Shown here: positions 27,201 to 35,252 of the stretch, in pieces
How positions within the stretch are numbered: position 1 is the stretch's first letter
Layout of the letters: every line of letters starts with the position of its first letter
Source of the DNA: an uncultured Chitinophaga sp.
GTDB lineage: Bacteria > Bacteroidota > Bacteroidia > Chitinophagales > Chitinophagaceae
Direction: 5' to 3'
NCBI RefSeq assembly: GCF_902168175.1
Contig: NZ_CABHOU010000033.1
Coordinates: forward strand, 1 to 37,525
Length of the DNA: 37,525 nt
Notes under the pieces: generated by a model
The model's database searches: none
What the model saw: only the letters and a program-made list of their open reading frames with translations
Told to the model about the DNA's origin: nothing
Position numbers and translations under genes: made by a program

Positions 27201-27772
27201 GTATTACGGCAGCGGCGGAACAGCAGGCGGAGGTAGTTGCCCAACACCTTAGCGGTGATATTGCTTCTTATTATCGCGGAACAGTATCCATGAACATCCT
27301 GAAAATACATGGACTGGAACTGTGTTCACTGGGAATAATAGAAGCGCCGAAAGATGCGGGGTACGAAGAAGTGGTGTTTACAGACAGGGCGCAACACTAT
27401 TACAAAAAGTGCATCGTATACCAGGACAAACTTGTAGGTGCCATCCTTATCGGAGATAAAACAGAATTTACGGAGTTTAAAGACCTGATACAACAGCAAA
27501 CGGAGTTATCTGAAAAACGCCTGTCCCTGCTACGCTCTGGTAAAAAAGCGGAACCGGTGATCGGCAAACTGGTATGCTCCTGCGGCAACGTTGGCGAAGG
27601 CAATATTTGCCAGCATATTGCGAACGGTGTTACTGATCTTCAACAATTATGTAATGCTGCAGGCGCGGGGCTTGGCTGTGGCAGTTGCAAACCGGAAGTA
27701 AAAGCGATACTGGAAAAAGAAATACAGCAAAACACGATGGTGATAAAACAGGAAAAGATAGCGGTTGCATGA
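24257..27772 (+). CDS. Assimilatory nitrate reductase fused to a NirB-like flavin reductase and BFD [2Fe-2S] domain
   Basis: One 1171-aa chain that should carry electrons from NAD(P)H to nitrate in the cytoplasm. Residues 1 to about 680 are a NasA-type molybdopterin oxidoreductase. C9 or C10, C12, C16 and C44 are in the [4Fe-4S] motif, Cys138 in NSRLCMSSAV is the likely Mo ligand, and a molydopterin-binding C-terminal domain follows. Residues about 700-1085 are an FAD/NAD(P)H reductase like the N-terminus of NirB (ILIIGAGAG, then VLIIGGGLLGIELAG). The end is a BFD-type [2Fe-2S] domain with C1107, C1109, C1141 and C1144. There is no signal peptide. The next gene overlaps by 4 nt. The symbol is by analogy with nasA; the electron donor preference is not established. 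Confidence 0.93.
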   Translation: MAGPVKTTCCYCGVGCGVIVHEDRNGQIKVEGDKDHPVNKGMLCSKGMNLHYTVMDTSDRLLYPEVRYNRHQPRQRASWEQALERTAAVFKTLISKYGPDSVAFYASGQCLTEEYYVVNKLIKGFIGSNNIDTNSRLCMSSAVTGYKMALGEDSVPVCYDDIELASCIFVAGANPAWCHPILWRRVEAAKAANPALQIIVSDPRVTQTASIATLHLQLLPGTDIVLHHALGRCMIEEGYISPQFLEDHTSGFDEYRDTVMQRSLEEAAAICGIAVNDIKKAARMMGRAKGFLSMWTMGLNQSVVGVHKNLSLLNLHLITGQIGKPGAGPLSLTGQPNAMGGREVGGLSNLLPAHRNLDNAAHREEVQAFWGGTKISEQPGLTATEMFEALESGKLKAIWIMCTNPLVSLPDVKRAEAALQKAKFVVVQEISNKPETLAFADVVLPAAGWIEKEGTMTNAERRITYLPKLKDAPGEALPDAEIICRFAQKMGYHGFDYLSNAEIYAEHCQLTKGTNIDISALSYDILKAKRSVQWPYAGKSTPRLFTRHQFYTPSQKAIIHSFPDNNESELPTPEFPLILTTGRIRDQWHTMSKTGKVGKLKQHIPQSFLEIHPDDAAELNIRQNDIVEVRNTRGLVRVKAQLSAGIRKGVVFLPMHWGKILNSDLQRANNLTSPLIDKRSKQPDFKYAAVSVCRYEKPAQKILIIGAGAGAHGFVHSYRALNTRDTITIFSKENLPFYNRVMLPDYISGSQQWEQLVKMTERQEKEMEINVEKGVSITHIDREHKTITDDRGQVHTYDILILATGSRPAILKDTPPLPGIFTMRTRVDADRFKTHINPEKGRVLIIGGGLLGIELAGSLREAGVEASILQRGSKLMDRQLDVLGSQLLYEALQERGIEVIFNDEVASYQGKQAVEGVRLKSGRLLACQAVVMSIGTVPNIELAQSSALDCKRGIVVNEYLQTSDPAIYAVGEIAEFKGASYGITAAAEQQAEVVAQHLSGDIASYYRGTVSMNILKIHGLELCSLGIIEAPKDAGYEEVVFTDRAQHYYKKCIVYQDKLVGAILIGDKTEFTEFKDLIQQQTELSEKRLSLLRSGKKAEPVIGKLVCSCGNVGEGNICQHIANGVTDLQQLCNAAGAGLGCGSCKPEVKAILEKEIQQNTMVIKQEKIAVA

Positions 27773-29220
27773 AAAAGGATATAGCCATCACCATCAATTT
27801 TACAGGCGGAATTATTTCGCCCGGCACCCTTTTACGTTTACTGGAAGTGGCGGAGGTTGCTATGGTAAAACAGGTGCAGTTCGGACTGCGGCAACAGTTA
27901 CTTTTATCTATCCCCGAAAAACATTTTAAAACCTTTCAGAAGGGATGTGATGCGCATGGCATTACCTGGCAGAAAGGTCCGAAACCTAACCCGAACCTCA
28001 CCAGTACTTACCCCGCCGCCGGTATTATGCTGGCCGACAGCTGGCTTACAGAAGGAGCCTACAAAGACATATTCGACACTTTCCGTTACACGCCTTCGTT
28101 GAAAATCAACATCTGCGATCAGCAACAAACGTTTGTGCCATTCTTTACCAGTCATATTAACTGGATAGCCTCCACCCATACACATTACTGGCACCTGGCC
28201 ATCAGGCTCCCCCGTACCAATACGATACTGCACTGGCCGGAGCTGGTGTATAGTAATAATATAGCGGCTATTTCACAGGCGCTTGAACAGCAGTTATTGA
28301 ACGGGCAACAGGATGTAAATATATTATTGGGGAAGATAAAAGAGCAAGTGCCTTACATCGCCCTGCCGCTGTCGCAGCCCCTCTCCTTACCCACGTTTCA
28401 CCTCCCCTATTACGAAGGGTTTAACAAAGAGGCTGATCAGCATTATTGGCTGGGTATTTACCGCCGCGACGAAACTTTTAGCATCCCTTTACTGAAGGAG
28501 TTATGTAACATCTGCCTGGAAACACATATCGGTGAGCTGTACGTTACCACCTGGAAGTCGCTCATTATTCGCCGCATATCACCGCAACACCGTCCGCTAT
28601 GGGACTATGTATTGGGCAAACACCGCGTAAATGTGCGGCATGCCGCCAATGAATTGAACTGGGTGGTGGAAACCGAAGAAGACCTGCTGCTTAAACGGCA
28701 CATCATCCGCCACTTCGACCGGGAAGATGTGCGTACTTACGGGTTATGTTTCAATGTAAGGCAGAAAAGTACCACCGGCTTATTTGGTTCTGTAGTGATC
28801 CGCCTGCACGGGTCCCACGCATCGGGACGTTTAAGGTCGATGGATCGGTTCGACATACTACACGCCCGCGACTTTAATCCCAACACCAGCGAGTGGCTGA
28901 TGTACCGCGAGCAGGTGCAGAAAGAACACCTTGGTGTGTACCTGGTATCATTATGTAAAGCCTTTTATGAACAAAACAGCCGCGAGGACCTGTTGCAGCA
29001 ATATTATGTAATGAATAACCCTATCGTGGGCGGCGAGCAACAATTGCCTATGGTGCATCAATGCGGGCACTGCCTAACGGTATATGATGCCTGGGCGGGA
29101 GAACCGGAACAGGGCATAGTTCCCGGTACAGCCTTTGAAAACCTGCCTGATCATTATCGCTGCAGCCTTTGCGAAAGCCCGCTTGAAGCATTTAATACGG
29201 TATCGGCCACTAACAAATAA
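27769..29220 (+). CDS. Rubredoxin-tailed protein with NiR/SiR-like half domains (nitrate assimilation)
   Basis: ATG 27769 overlaps the stop of the reductase (ATGA) and gives 483 aa. An earlier in-frame ATG at 27685 would add 28 hydrophilic residues inside the previous gene and is rejected. The N-terminal region (IISPGTLLRLLEVAEVAMVKQVQFGLRQ) resembles the ferredoxin-like half domain of nitrite/sulphite reductases. No siroheme/[4Fe-4S] cysteine set is seen, so it may not be a reductase on its own. The C-terminus is a rubredoxin, with C432-x2-C435, then GTAFENLPDHYRC, and C465-x2-C468. It probably shuttles electrons for nitrate or nitrite reduction. Family context is known in Bacteroidota nitrate clusters; the exact role is not. 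Confidence 0.85.
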   Translation: MKKDIAITINFTGGIISPGTLLRLLEVAEVAMVKQVQFGLRQQLLLSIPEKHFKTFQKGCDAHGITWQKGPKPNPNLTSTYPAAGIMLADSWLTEGAYKDIFDTFRYTPSLKINICDQQQTFVPFFTSHINWIASTHTHYWHLAIRLPRTNTILHWPELVYSNNIAAISQALEQQLLNGQQDVNILLGKIKEQVPYIALPLSQPLSLPTFHLPYYEGFNKEADQHYWLGIYRRDETFSIPLLKELCNICLETHIGELYVTTWKSLIIRRISPQHRPLWDYVLGKHRVNVRHAANELNWVVETEEDLLLKRHIIRHFDREDVRTYGLCFNVRQKSTTGLFGSVVIRLHGSHASGRLRSMDRFDILHARDFNPNTSEWLMYREQVQKEHLGVYLVSLCKAFYEQNSREDLLQQYYVMNNPIVGGEQQLPMVHQCGHCLTVYDAWAGEPEQGIVPGTAFENLPDHYRCSLCESPLEAFNTVSATNK

Positions 29221-29312
29221 GTATACACTAACATCGCCAATAATTCATTATCTTCCGTAATAATCCTCCAATTAGTTTATCCGGACAAATTTTCAGCACA
29301 AAAGACTGTTAG

Positions 29313-31127
29313 ATGAAACACTTAATGTTGTTGCTTTCCGTACTGCTATTACAGCAGTCAGCGCAGGCCCAGACAGAGATTCCATTATATGAAAACACCG
29401 TACCCGGCAACCTGCCTGGCAGGAACGAAGAAACAAGGGAAACTACCGGTGGCATTCTACGTATCGGAAAAATTACCCAGCCAACGCTCAGTATCTATAA
29501 ACCCGCGAGAGGCAAAGCCAACGGGGCCGCTGTGATTATTTGTCCCGGTGGAGGTTACTTTATAGAAGCTGCCGGGCATGAAGGGGCTGATGTGGCGAAG
29601 GAATTCACGAAAATCGGCGTTACGGCGTTTGTATTAAAGTACCGCATCCCCAATGCAGAACGGCAGGATAACCCATCCATCGCGCCACTGCAGGATGCAC
29701 AGCAGGCGATACGGCTCGTAAGAAAACGCTTCCAGGAATGGAAGGTAGATCCACAACGCATAGGTATCCTCGGATTTTCGGCGGGTGGTCACCTGGCGTC
29801 TACGGCTGGTACACATTTCGACAGCAGCTTTATCAGTAATCCGGAAAATATAAGTCTCAGGCCCGACTTCATGATGCTTATCTATCCTGTTATCAGCTTT
29901 ACCAACAAGCCTCACCAGGGATCTGCAAAGAACCTGCTGGGTAGTAATGCAGGCTCCAAGTCGCTCACCTTTTTCTCAAGCGAGCAACAGGTGACGGCCG
30001 CTACTCCTCCAACATTCCTGGTACACGCATCCGACGATGATGGTGTTGACCCTGCTAATAGTATCCTTTTTTACCAGGCCCTGTTGCAAAATAAAGTGCC
30101 GGCCGAACTCCACCTCTATCAGCAGGGCGGACATGGCTTTGGGCTTAATATTAAAGGCCGGGAGGAACAGTGGTTCCAGCGTTGTGTGGGATGGATGAAA
30201 AGCAACGGCTGGCTGGTCGCAGCTGTTAACCGCCAGCACCTCTATGTAAAGGGCCGTTATCTATATACACCCAGTGGCGAAAAAATAGTATTAAGAGGCG
30301 TGAATAAGATGAATGTTTTTAGTGATAAAACCGGTGAAAAGTCATTTCCGGAAATTGCTAAAACCGGTGCCAACGTGGTAAGAATTGTATGGATGAAACA
30401 AGGCGGCGGTGGCCCTCAGCTCGACACGATCATCAGCAATTGTATCAAACATAAAATGATACCCTTAATAGAGCTGCACGATGCTACGGGCAAATGGGAT
30501 AAACTGCAGGAATGTGCTGATTACTGGAGCCGTAAAGATGTAGTAGCTGTCATCAAAAAATATAAACGTTACCTGCTGCTCAACATCGCCAACGAAGCAG
30601 GCGACGCCAGCGTAACGCAGGAGCAGTTTAACACCCGGTACACAGCCGTCATCAAGCAACTTCGCAAAGCGGGCATAGAGGTACCGCTGGTCATAGACGC
30701 CGCGAACTGGGGGCGGAATGAAAACTATCTTTTCAATAGCGCCGAGCCCTTAATACAGGCCGATCCGAAAAAGAACCTCGTGTTCTCCTGGCACATCTGG
30801 GATTCTGGCATTGCCAACCAGCGTATTTCTTCGGCCATCGATCGCTCCATACAAAAGAATTTCATGCTGCTTATCGGCGAATTCGCTCCCATGGAGGTGA
30901 AATGTAACTGCTGCATACCTTACCAGTTCATCATGGAATATAGTCAGCAGAAAAGCATTGGCTGGCTCTCCTGGAGCTGGGGCCCCGGCAACACTGATTG
31001 TCCGGCCATGGACATGACCCGTACCGACGCCTTTGACAGTCTTTATGGATGGGGAAAAGAAGTAGCACTTACGCATCCTTTCAGCATAAAAAATACTTCG
31101 CTACGACCTTTGTCTTTATTCAGATAA
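29313..31127 (+). CDS. Secreted esterase / GH5 endo-mannanase fusion
   Basis: A two-enzyme hemicellulase of 604 aa with a signal peptide ending AQA. The first part (about 30-295) is an alpha/beta-hydrolase esterase: oxyanion-hole PGGGY, nucleophile GFSAGG (Ser156), acidic residue in SDDDG (D241-D243) and His274 in GGHGFG. The second part (about 302-590) is a GH5 enzyme most like subfamily 8 bacterial endo-beta-1,4-mannanases: RGVNKMN, ELHDATG, NIANE with acid/base Glu428, and IGEF with nucleophile Glu523, followed by GWLSWSWGPG. The pairing suggests removal of acetyl groups from mannan before backbone cleavage. It is monocistronic, with a terminator downstream; it is unlinked to the SusCD locus. 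Confidence 0.92.
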   Translation: MKHLMLLLSVLLLQQSAQAQTEIPLYENTVPGNLPGRNEETRETTGGILRIGKITQPTLSIYKPARGKANGAAVIICPGGGYFIEAAGHEGADVAKEFTKIGVTAFVLKYRIPNAERQDNPSIAPLQDAQQAIRLVRKRFQEWKVDPQRIGILGFSAGGHLASTAGTHFDSSFISNPENISLRPDFMMLIYPVISFTNKPHQGSAKNLLGSNAGSKSLTFFSSEQQVTAATPPTFLVHASDDDGVDPANSILFYQALLQNKVPAELHLYQQGGHGFGLNIKGREEQWFQRCVGWMKSNGWLVAAVNRQHLYVKGRYLYTPSGEKIVLRGVNKMNVFSDKTGEKSFPEIAKTGANVVRIVWMKQGGGGPQLDTIISNCIKHKMIPLIELHDATGKWDKLQECADYWSRKDVVAVIKKYKRYLLLNIANEAGDASVTQEQFNTRYTAVIKQLRKAGIEVPLVIDAANWGRNENYLFNSAEPLIQADPKKNLVFSWHIWDSGIANQRISSAIDRSIQKNFMLLIGEFAPMEVKCNCCIPYQFIMEYSQQKSIGWLSWSWGPGNTDCPAMDMTRTDAFDSLYGWGKEVALTHPFSIKNTSLRPLSLFR

Positions 31128-31133
31128 AACAGA

Positions 31134-31156
31134 AACGCCGGGTAAGTCCCGGCGTT
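31134..31156. terminator. Bidirectional terminator between convergent genes
   Basis: AACGCCGGG (31134-31142) pairs with CCCGGCGTT (31148-31156) around a 5-nt loop. It is placed exactly between the mannanase stop (31127) and the convergent PagL-like gene stop (31172). The flanks are AT-rich, with A-rich sequence on the left that reads as T-rich for the minus strand. Confidence 0.8.
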
Positions 31157-31171
31157 GTTCATTTCCTGCAT

Positions 31172-32341
31172 TTACGACTTGGCGCGCCGCGAATAAAATA
31201 TCTTGTAGCCCACTCCGGCCTCTATCCAATCGGCAGTAGCGCCATTAAAGGTCTTTAATCCTATCTGTGTAAATAACCTTTTATTGATTTCATAACGTAC
31301 TGCAGGGCGGATAAACATATTCCCCTTTAATTCACGCCCAAGGCTGGTCAGGTTATAACCCACCTGGAACTTCACTGCTAATCTCCAGAACATGAAATCG
31401 TAACCAACGTGCGCAGCAGGGAAAAATGTTTCCTGGGCAGCTATATTCTGTTTATGCTCCATGGTGTCAGTGGCACTCGGATCATTAAACGCATCAAAAC
31501 CAATACTGATCCCATGTTTGGTATTAAATTTATGTTGATACTCCCCCACTAGTGAAGTCGTCAGGTAACGACTATTCGTACCTGCATCATCCTTATTTTG
31601 CGCCGTTCCCAACGCGAGATAGAGAGAAATATTATCCTCTTTAATAGCCCTTGGCCTGCTGCGTTTGGGCAGGGAGGGCCTTGCCGGCAGGATCGTAGCA
31701 GGGTACAGCGAGTTATCTACCTTACGCTGCTCAGCATTAAAGTTATAACGCATACCCGCGCTGAAGCCCATCATATTTAAACCCATATTAGGTGTTACCG
31801 AGCGGCCATTGCTAAAGTGCGTAAGATCAACTCCATAAAGGACATCCATTTCGCGGTTTAATTTGTACCTGCCCCCTACATGCATCGAGAAATACACGGC
31901 GAACTTAGCGCCTATCGCATCGTTCATTACGTTATGCTTCGGGTTATAAGGCTTAAGATTGTAAGTAACCCCAAGCGCGGGTTCTACCTGCAGGTTATGC
32001 CGCGGCCGTTCCCAAAAAGGGAAGGTAATAAAGCCAAACAACGCATTAGGGTTACCGAAAATATCCACATCACCCACATACCCGCTATACCAGCCAATAC
32101 CGTACGACGGAAAACCTAACTCACGCTCCCAGTCGTGTTTGCCCTGAGATTGCCAGCCGGTACGCACTTCTATTGAACTATACCCATGCTTCAACTTATC
32201 GCCAAGTGTTTCCCCTGTGTAAAAATGTTTACCGGAATGAAGTTTCAGGCTGGCAAACTTATAAGTACCAACATTGGACGATTGCTGGGCATAAGCGAAG
32301 CAGGGAAGGATAAAAGACAGCAGGAACAGGCGTAGGCGCAT
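31172..32341 (-). CDS. PagL-like acyloxyacyl hydrolase (outer-membrane lipid A deacylase)
   Basis: A beta-barrel outer-membrane enzyme expected to remove an acyl chain from lipid A. A signal peptide ends AYA (residue 18). The PagL signature HFSNG is at residues 175-179 (catalytic His175 and Ser177), followed by TPNMGLNMMGFSAG, as in the family. Classical PagL proteins are about 150-190 aa. This 389-aa version carries an extra C-terminal half of about 180 residues with amphipathic strands, a layout seen in Bacteroidota homologues. The lipoprotein gene upstream on the same strand is 103 nt away. The substrate is inferred from the family. Confidence 0.85.
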   Translation of the reverse strand: MRLRLFLLSFILPCFAYAQQSSNVGTYKFASLKLHSGKHFYTGETLGDKLKHGYSSIEVRTGWQSQGKHDWERELGFPSYGIGWYSGYVGDVDIFGNPNALFGFITFPFWERPRHNLQVEPALGVTYNLKPYNPKHNVMNDAIGAKFAVYFSMHVGGRYKLNREMDVLYGVDLTHFSNGRSVTPNMGLNMMGFSAGMRYNFNAEQRKVDNSLYPATILPARPSLPKRSRPRAIKEDNISLYLALGTAQNKDDAGTNSRYLTTSLVGEYQHKFNTKHGISIGFDAFNDPSATDTMEHKQNIAAQETFFPAAHVGYDFMFWRLAVKFQVGYNLTSLGRELKGNMFIRPAVRYEINKRLFTQIGLKTFNGATADWIEAGVGYKIFYSRRAKS

Positions 32342-32444
32342 ATCAAAGTTGTTATGGAAGAATTTGGTTGAAGATATAAATTATTCATCCATTAACATGT
32401 GCGACAAGGAAATTGTTGAGATAGATTTAATAAACCGAAAAATA

Positions 32445-33041
32445 CTAAAAAAAGTAGTCCGAATAGACCATGGCGTAGCAACTCATGGAGCGGTTGATCA
32501 TGTTACCGAATACCACCACGTTTTCCCTGAATTTAACATGGTCGTACTTCCAACTCGTTTGCAGGTAAAATTTGTAGCCTATAAACTTGCCGTCCAGTTC
32601 ATTGCTGGTAATTCCCCAAACGGTCATGGCCACGCCATTTCGTTCTGCCGTGATATCCATGATCTTTCTTGAAGCAGAATCTACCCAAACTTTAATCTGG
32701 ATGAAGTCGGTAGTGCCGGCCACTTTCACCACTGCACTGTCAGAATACAAAAAGTAAGGCGGGCGGTATAATTCAAAAAGTGCCGTATCTGCGATCATAG
32801 CCTCGGCTATAAATTGATCGAGCATGCCGATAGTGTCCAGTGCTACCGGAAGATGGTCCTCGTCCTGCACCGACCGGTGCTGACCCAGCAGGTCGATGCT
32901 GTAAAGGTATTGCTCCAGGGTAACTACGGAGTCCGGATAATGTGGCGCAAGCCGGGGACTTACCTCTTCACTTCGGCTGCTGCAGCTGCTTACCAACAGG
33001 CCTGCACATAATATTCCCATAAACAAAGTCAGGTTGCCCAT
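32445..33041 (-). CDS. Small lipoprotein of unknown function
   Basis: 198 aa with a lipoprotein signal ending in a lipobox VSSC (Cys20). The mature part is acidic and strand-rich with no recognised domain. Pieces such as FIQIKVWVDSASRKIMDITAERNG look like a single beta-rich fold. It lies upstream of the PagL-like gene in the same direction and could be cotranscribed, so an envelope role is plausible but unproven. A candidate promoter with an exact TAnnTTTG box lies about 40 nt before its start. Confidence 0.75.
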   Translation of the reverse strand: MGNLTLFMGILCAGLLVSSCSSRSEEVSPRLAPHYPDSVVTLEQYLYSIDLLGQHRSVQDEDHLPVALDTIGMLDQFIAEAMIADTALFELYRPPYFLYSDSAVVKVAGTTDFIQIKVWVDSASRKIMDITAERNGVAMTVWGITSNELDGKFIGYKFYLQTSWKYDHVKFRENVVVFGNMINRSMSCYAMVYSDYFF

Positions 33042-33402
33042 AAAATATGGTAAGGGGTGGTTTTACTACTATAACGACCAAACGTAACTCCGGGGGCCAT
33101 ATCGAAAAACATTTTTGGTGAGGCTTTGCACCAAATACATCTAACAGATTCATTATCAAATTGATTGATCCATTTTCATTATTCTGCCTACTTTAGACAT
33201 CAGTTGGCCAACCCTGTTTCCCTTTTTTCATTTAGCCTTAAGTAACGATTCCGTAAGCGAACCTACAGAAGAGGACGTGACTAAGTTCTCGCCCATCGCA
33301 ATCCGGTTATTATTTCCTGCTTTACATGCCCCCGAATGAAGCAAAGCATGCTTCCCGGCATTGCTATGTCATTGGGGGATATTATAACGAACAAATCCGT
33401 GT
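33042..33402. other. Intergenic region between the lipoprotein and the glycosyltransferase
   Basis: 361 bp without a credible gene. It includes the promoter for the minus-strand lipoprotein (33079-33086) and must include the promoter of the plus-strand export locus, which I could not place by consensus. A short inverted repeat, GAAGC/GCTTC (33338-33342 and 33350-33354), lies 49 nt before the glycosyltransferase start. A 40-codon frame at 33336-33458 was rejected because it runs into the next gene. Confidence 0.5.
33079..33086 (-). promoter_or_regulatory. Candidate Bacteroidota -7 box for the lipoprotein gene
   Basis: On the minus strand the sequence reads TACGTTTG, an exact TAnnTTTG match, ending 38 nt before the ATG at 33041. 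A T-rich TTTTTC lies about 18-19 bp upstream at the place of the -33 element, a weak match. Confidence 0.4.
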
Positions 33403-34194
33403 ATGAACTCAATACCTCTACAGGACCTGACGGATGTAACTTTTGTTATTCCGCTTAGGATCGATTCTTTAGAACGGCTGGAAAACGTGGTAGCCTGCAC
33501 CAGTTACCTGCTCCGGTTCTTCAATACTCACATTACCATTCTTGAAGCGGCCCCTTTGCCCAACAGGTTCTTAAAATACGAGCTGGATAGTCGCATAAAA
33601 GTGATGTTCACAGAAGATCATGATCCGATTTTCCACCGCACCAAACTTCTGAACCAGCTAAGCCAGTCTGTTACCACCAGCCTGCTCGCCATATGGGACT
33701 CGGACGTTATTGCCGATCCTAAACAAATAACAGCCGCGGTGGAATTACTGCGGGCGGGCAAGGCCGATTTCGTGTATCCGTACAATGGCGTGTTTGCCGA
33801 TACGGGCGTAGCGAAACGCGCCGAGTTTATCCAGACCGGAGATATAGCATTGTTAATGCAGGACATGGTGAATATGTGGCTACCATACGGCGTATTAGCC
33901 TGTGGTGGTGGCTTTCTTGCTAACCTGACCGCCTATCGTAACACCGGAATGGAAAACGAAAACTTTTACGGCTGGGGACCGGAAGATGGCGAAAGGGTGA
34001 AACGATGGAAGATACTGGAACAACACGTACTCAGGATCACAGGACCATTATTCCACCTCACCCACCCACGCGGAGTAAACAGCGGCGACCGTACCGTAGA
34101 AGATCATAGGGCCGGGATTAAAGAGTACCTGAGAATCTGCAGGATGAGCAAAACAGCACTCGAATCTGAAGTAAATAGCTGGCATCTTAAATAG
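33403..34194 (+). CDS. Glycosyltransferase with galactosyltransferase-type C-terminal domain
   Basis: A cytoplasmic GT-A fold enzyme of 263 aa. N-terminal VTFVIPLRIDS is the nucleotide-sugar strand-loop. DSD at 99-101 in IWDSDV is the metal-binding DxD. The segment around GGGFLANLTAYRNTGMENENFYGWGPED matches the Glyco_transf_7C acceptor domain. There is no signal peptide or membrane helix. It starts an operon-like run and ends 6 nt before the LanC-like gene, followed by a GG-leader protein. It may glycosylate the exported protein or a cofactor of the system; the donor and acceptor are unknown. Confidence 0.85.
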   Translation: MNSIPLQDLTDVTFVIPLRIDSLERLENVVACTSYLLRFFNTHITILEAAPLPNRFLKYELDSRIKVMFTEDHDPIFHRTKLLNQLSQSVTTSLLAIWDSDVIADPKQITAAVELLRAGKADFVYPYNGVFADTGVAKRAEFIQTGDIALLMQDMVNMWLPYGVLACGGGFLANLTAYRNTGMENENFYGWGPEDGERVKRWKILEQHVLRITGPLFHLTHPRGVNSGDRTVEDHRAGIKEYLRICRMSKTALESEVNSWHLK

Positions 34195-34200
34195 AAGAAT

Positions 34201-35235
34201 ATGCAACAATCATTTTCCCAATACCAAAAGAAACTCTCCTTATGGGCCTTTAGTAACAGGGCTGCCATATCGGACCCGGGCATTATCAATGGGCGGATGG
34301 GGCTCTGCATCAACCTTTATCATATCGCACATCATTTAAAGGATGAAATGCTGAAGGCCAATGCGGAATGCCTGCTGAACGAGATTTTGCAATCAGTACA
34401 AAATACACCGGGACCAGGCTGGCAGTTCGGTAATGGCATTAGCGGCATAGGCTGGGGCATTGAACACCTGGCCCAGCAGGGTTTTATTGATGCAGATACA
34501 GGTGAGTCGCTGGAGGACTTCGACACTAAACTTACACAGCAACGAACAATGGGCACCAGTATGAAGCTCAGCATCAAACAGGGATTTACCGGCATGGCCT
34601 ATTATTTTATGAAACGCCTGCAAAATCCGGTGGCCGACCATGAGCATATGCGCTCGCTGATGAACAAGCAAAACCTGATCGCCCTTATTGAGCAGATGGA
34701 CTATTACCGCGAAAGCACCGTCAATAATGGCCTCGAAAAGCTACAGTACGTTGACTACTGGGGCCTGCCGCAACTGGCGACCATGCTGGCTGCAGTCCAC
34801 GATCTGGATCTTTTTAACAGTACGGTAGATAAGCTGATCGAATGGTTGTACAAGCTGGTATGTTTTGCTGAACCAGATCACGTTGTGTTTAAACTATCGC
34901 TGGCGCTTACCCTCTCCAGGCTTAAGTCCAAAGTAATGGTAAAAGATAAGATGCGTGAACTGCTGTGGGATGTGAACCCTGCCAACTTAACTTCTGCCTG
35001 CGAAGCAGGACTGATCACCGAACAGGATATCGCTAAAACATACATCGAACTAACCGATGGTTCAGATAACGAATTGCTGAATGCCGACGCTCTTTTCTGG
35101 ACAACAGCGTCGCAACAATACCTGTACTCACTGCCACTTAACGATACAACATTCGCTGCATCCGGGATCATGGATGGTTTTAACGGCCTTTATCTGCTGT
35201 TGCGGCATAACGAAGCTTATGTTCCTGTTTCTTAA
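34201..35235 (+). CDS. LanC-like protein without zinc-site motifs
   Basis: 344 aa, predicted to form the alpha/alpha toroid of lanthionine synthetase C-like proteins. Seen features are IINGRMGLCINLYHIA near residues 28-43 and FGNGISGIGWGIEHL (76-90), followed by an acidic ESLEDFDTKL, a pattern of Bacteroidota LanC-like proteins in peptide loci. The zinc ligands of true LanC cyclases (a Trp-Cys-x-Gly and a Cys-His-Gly block) are not present, so lanthionine formation is unlikely and a binding or scaffold role is more probable. It lies 6 nt after the glycosyltransferase and 17 nt before the GG-leader protein. Confidence 0.8.
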   Translation: MQQSFSQYQKKLSLWAFSNRAAISDPGIINGRMGLCINLYHIAHHLKDEMLKANAECLLNEILQSVQNTPGPGWQFGNGISGIGWGIEHLAQQGFIDADTGESLEDFDTKLTQQRTMGTSMKLSIKQGFTGMAYYFMKRLQNPVADHEHMRSLMNKQNLIALIEQMDYYRESTVNNGLEKLQYVDYWGLPQLATMLAAVHDLDLFNSTVDKLIEWLYKLVCFAEPDHVVFKLSLALTLSRLKSKVMVKDKMRELLWDVNPANLTSACEAGLITEQDIAKTYIELTDGSDNELLNADALFWTTASQQYLYSLPLNDTTFAASGIMDGFNGLYLLLRHNEAYVPVS

Positions 35236-35252
35236 ACCTTAAAAGTTATTTA

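Noticed and set aside
27685..27768. Extended start for the rubredoxin protein (28 extra residues)
   Set aside because: The extra residues are hydrophilic and lie over the BFD-domain codons of the preceding gene; the ATGA overlap at 27769 is the usual coupled start.
33336..33458. 40-codon frame with two Cys near its end, upstream of the glycosyltransferase, considered as a small peptide precursor
   Set aside because: More than a third of it overlaps the glycosyltransferase start in another frame, there is no GG leader, and no ribosome-binding site is evident.
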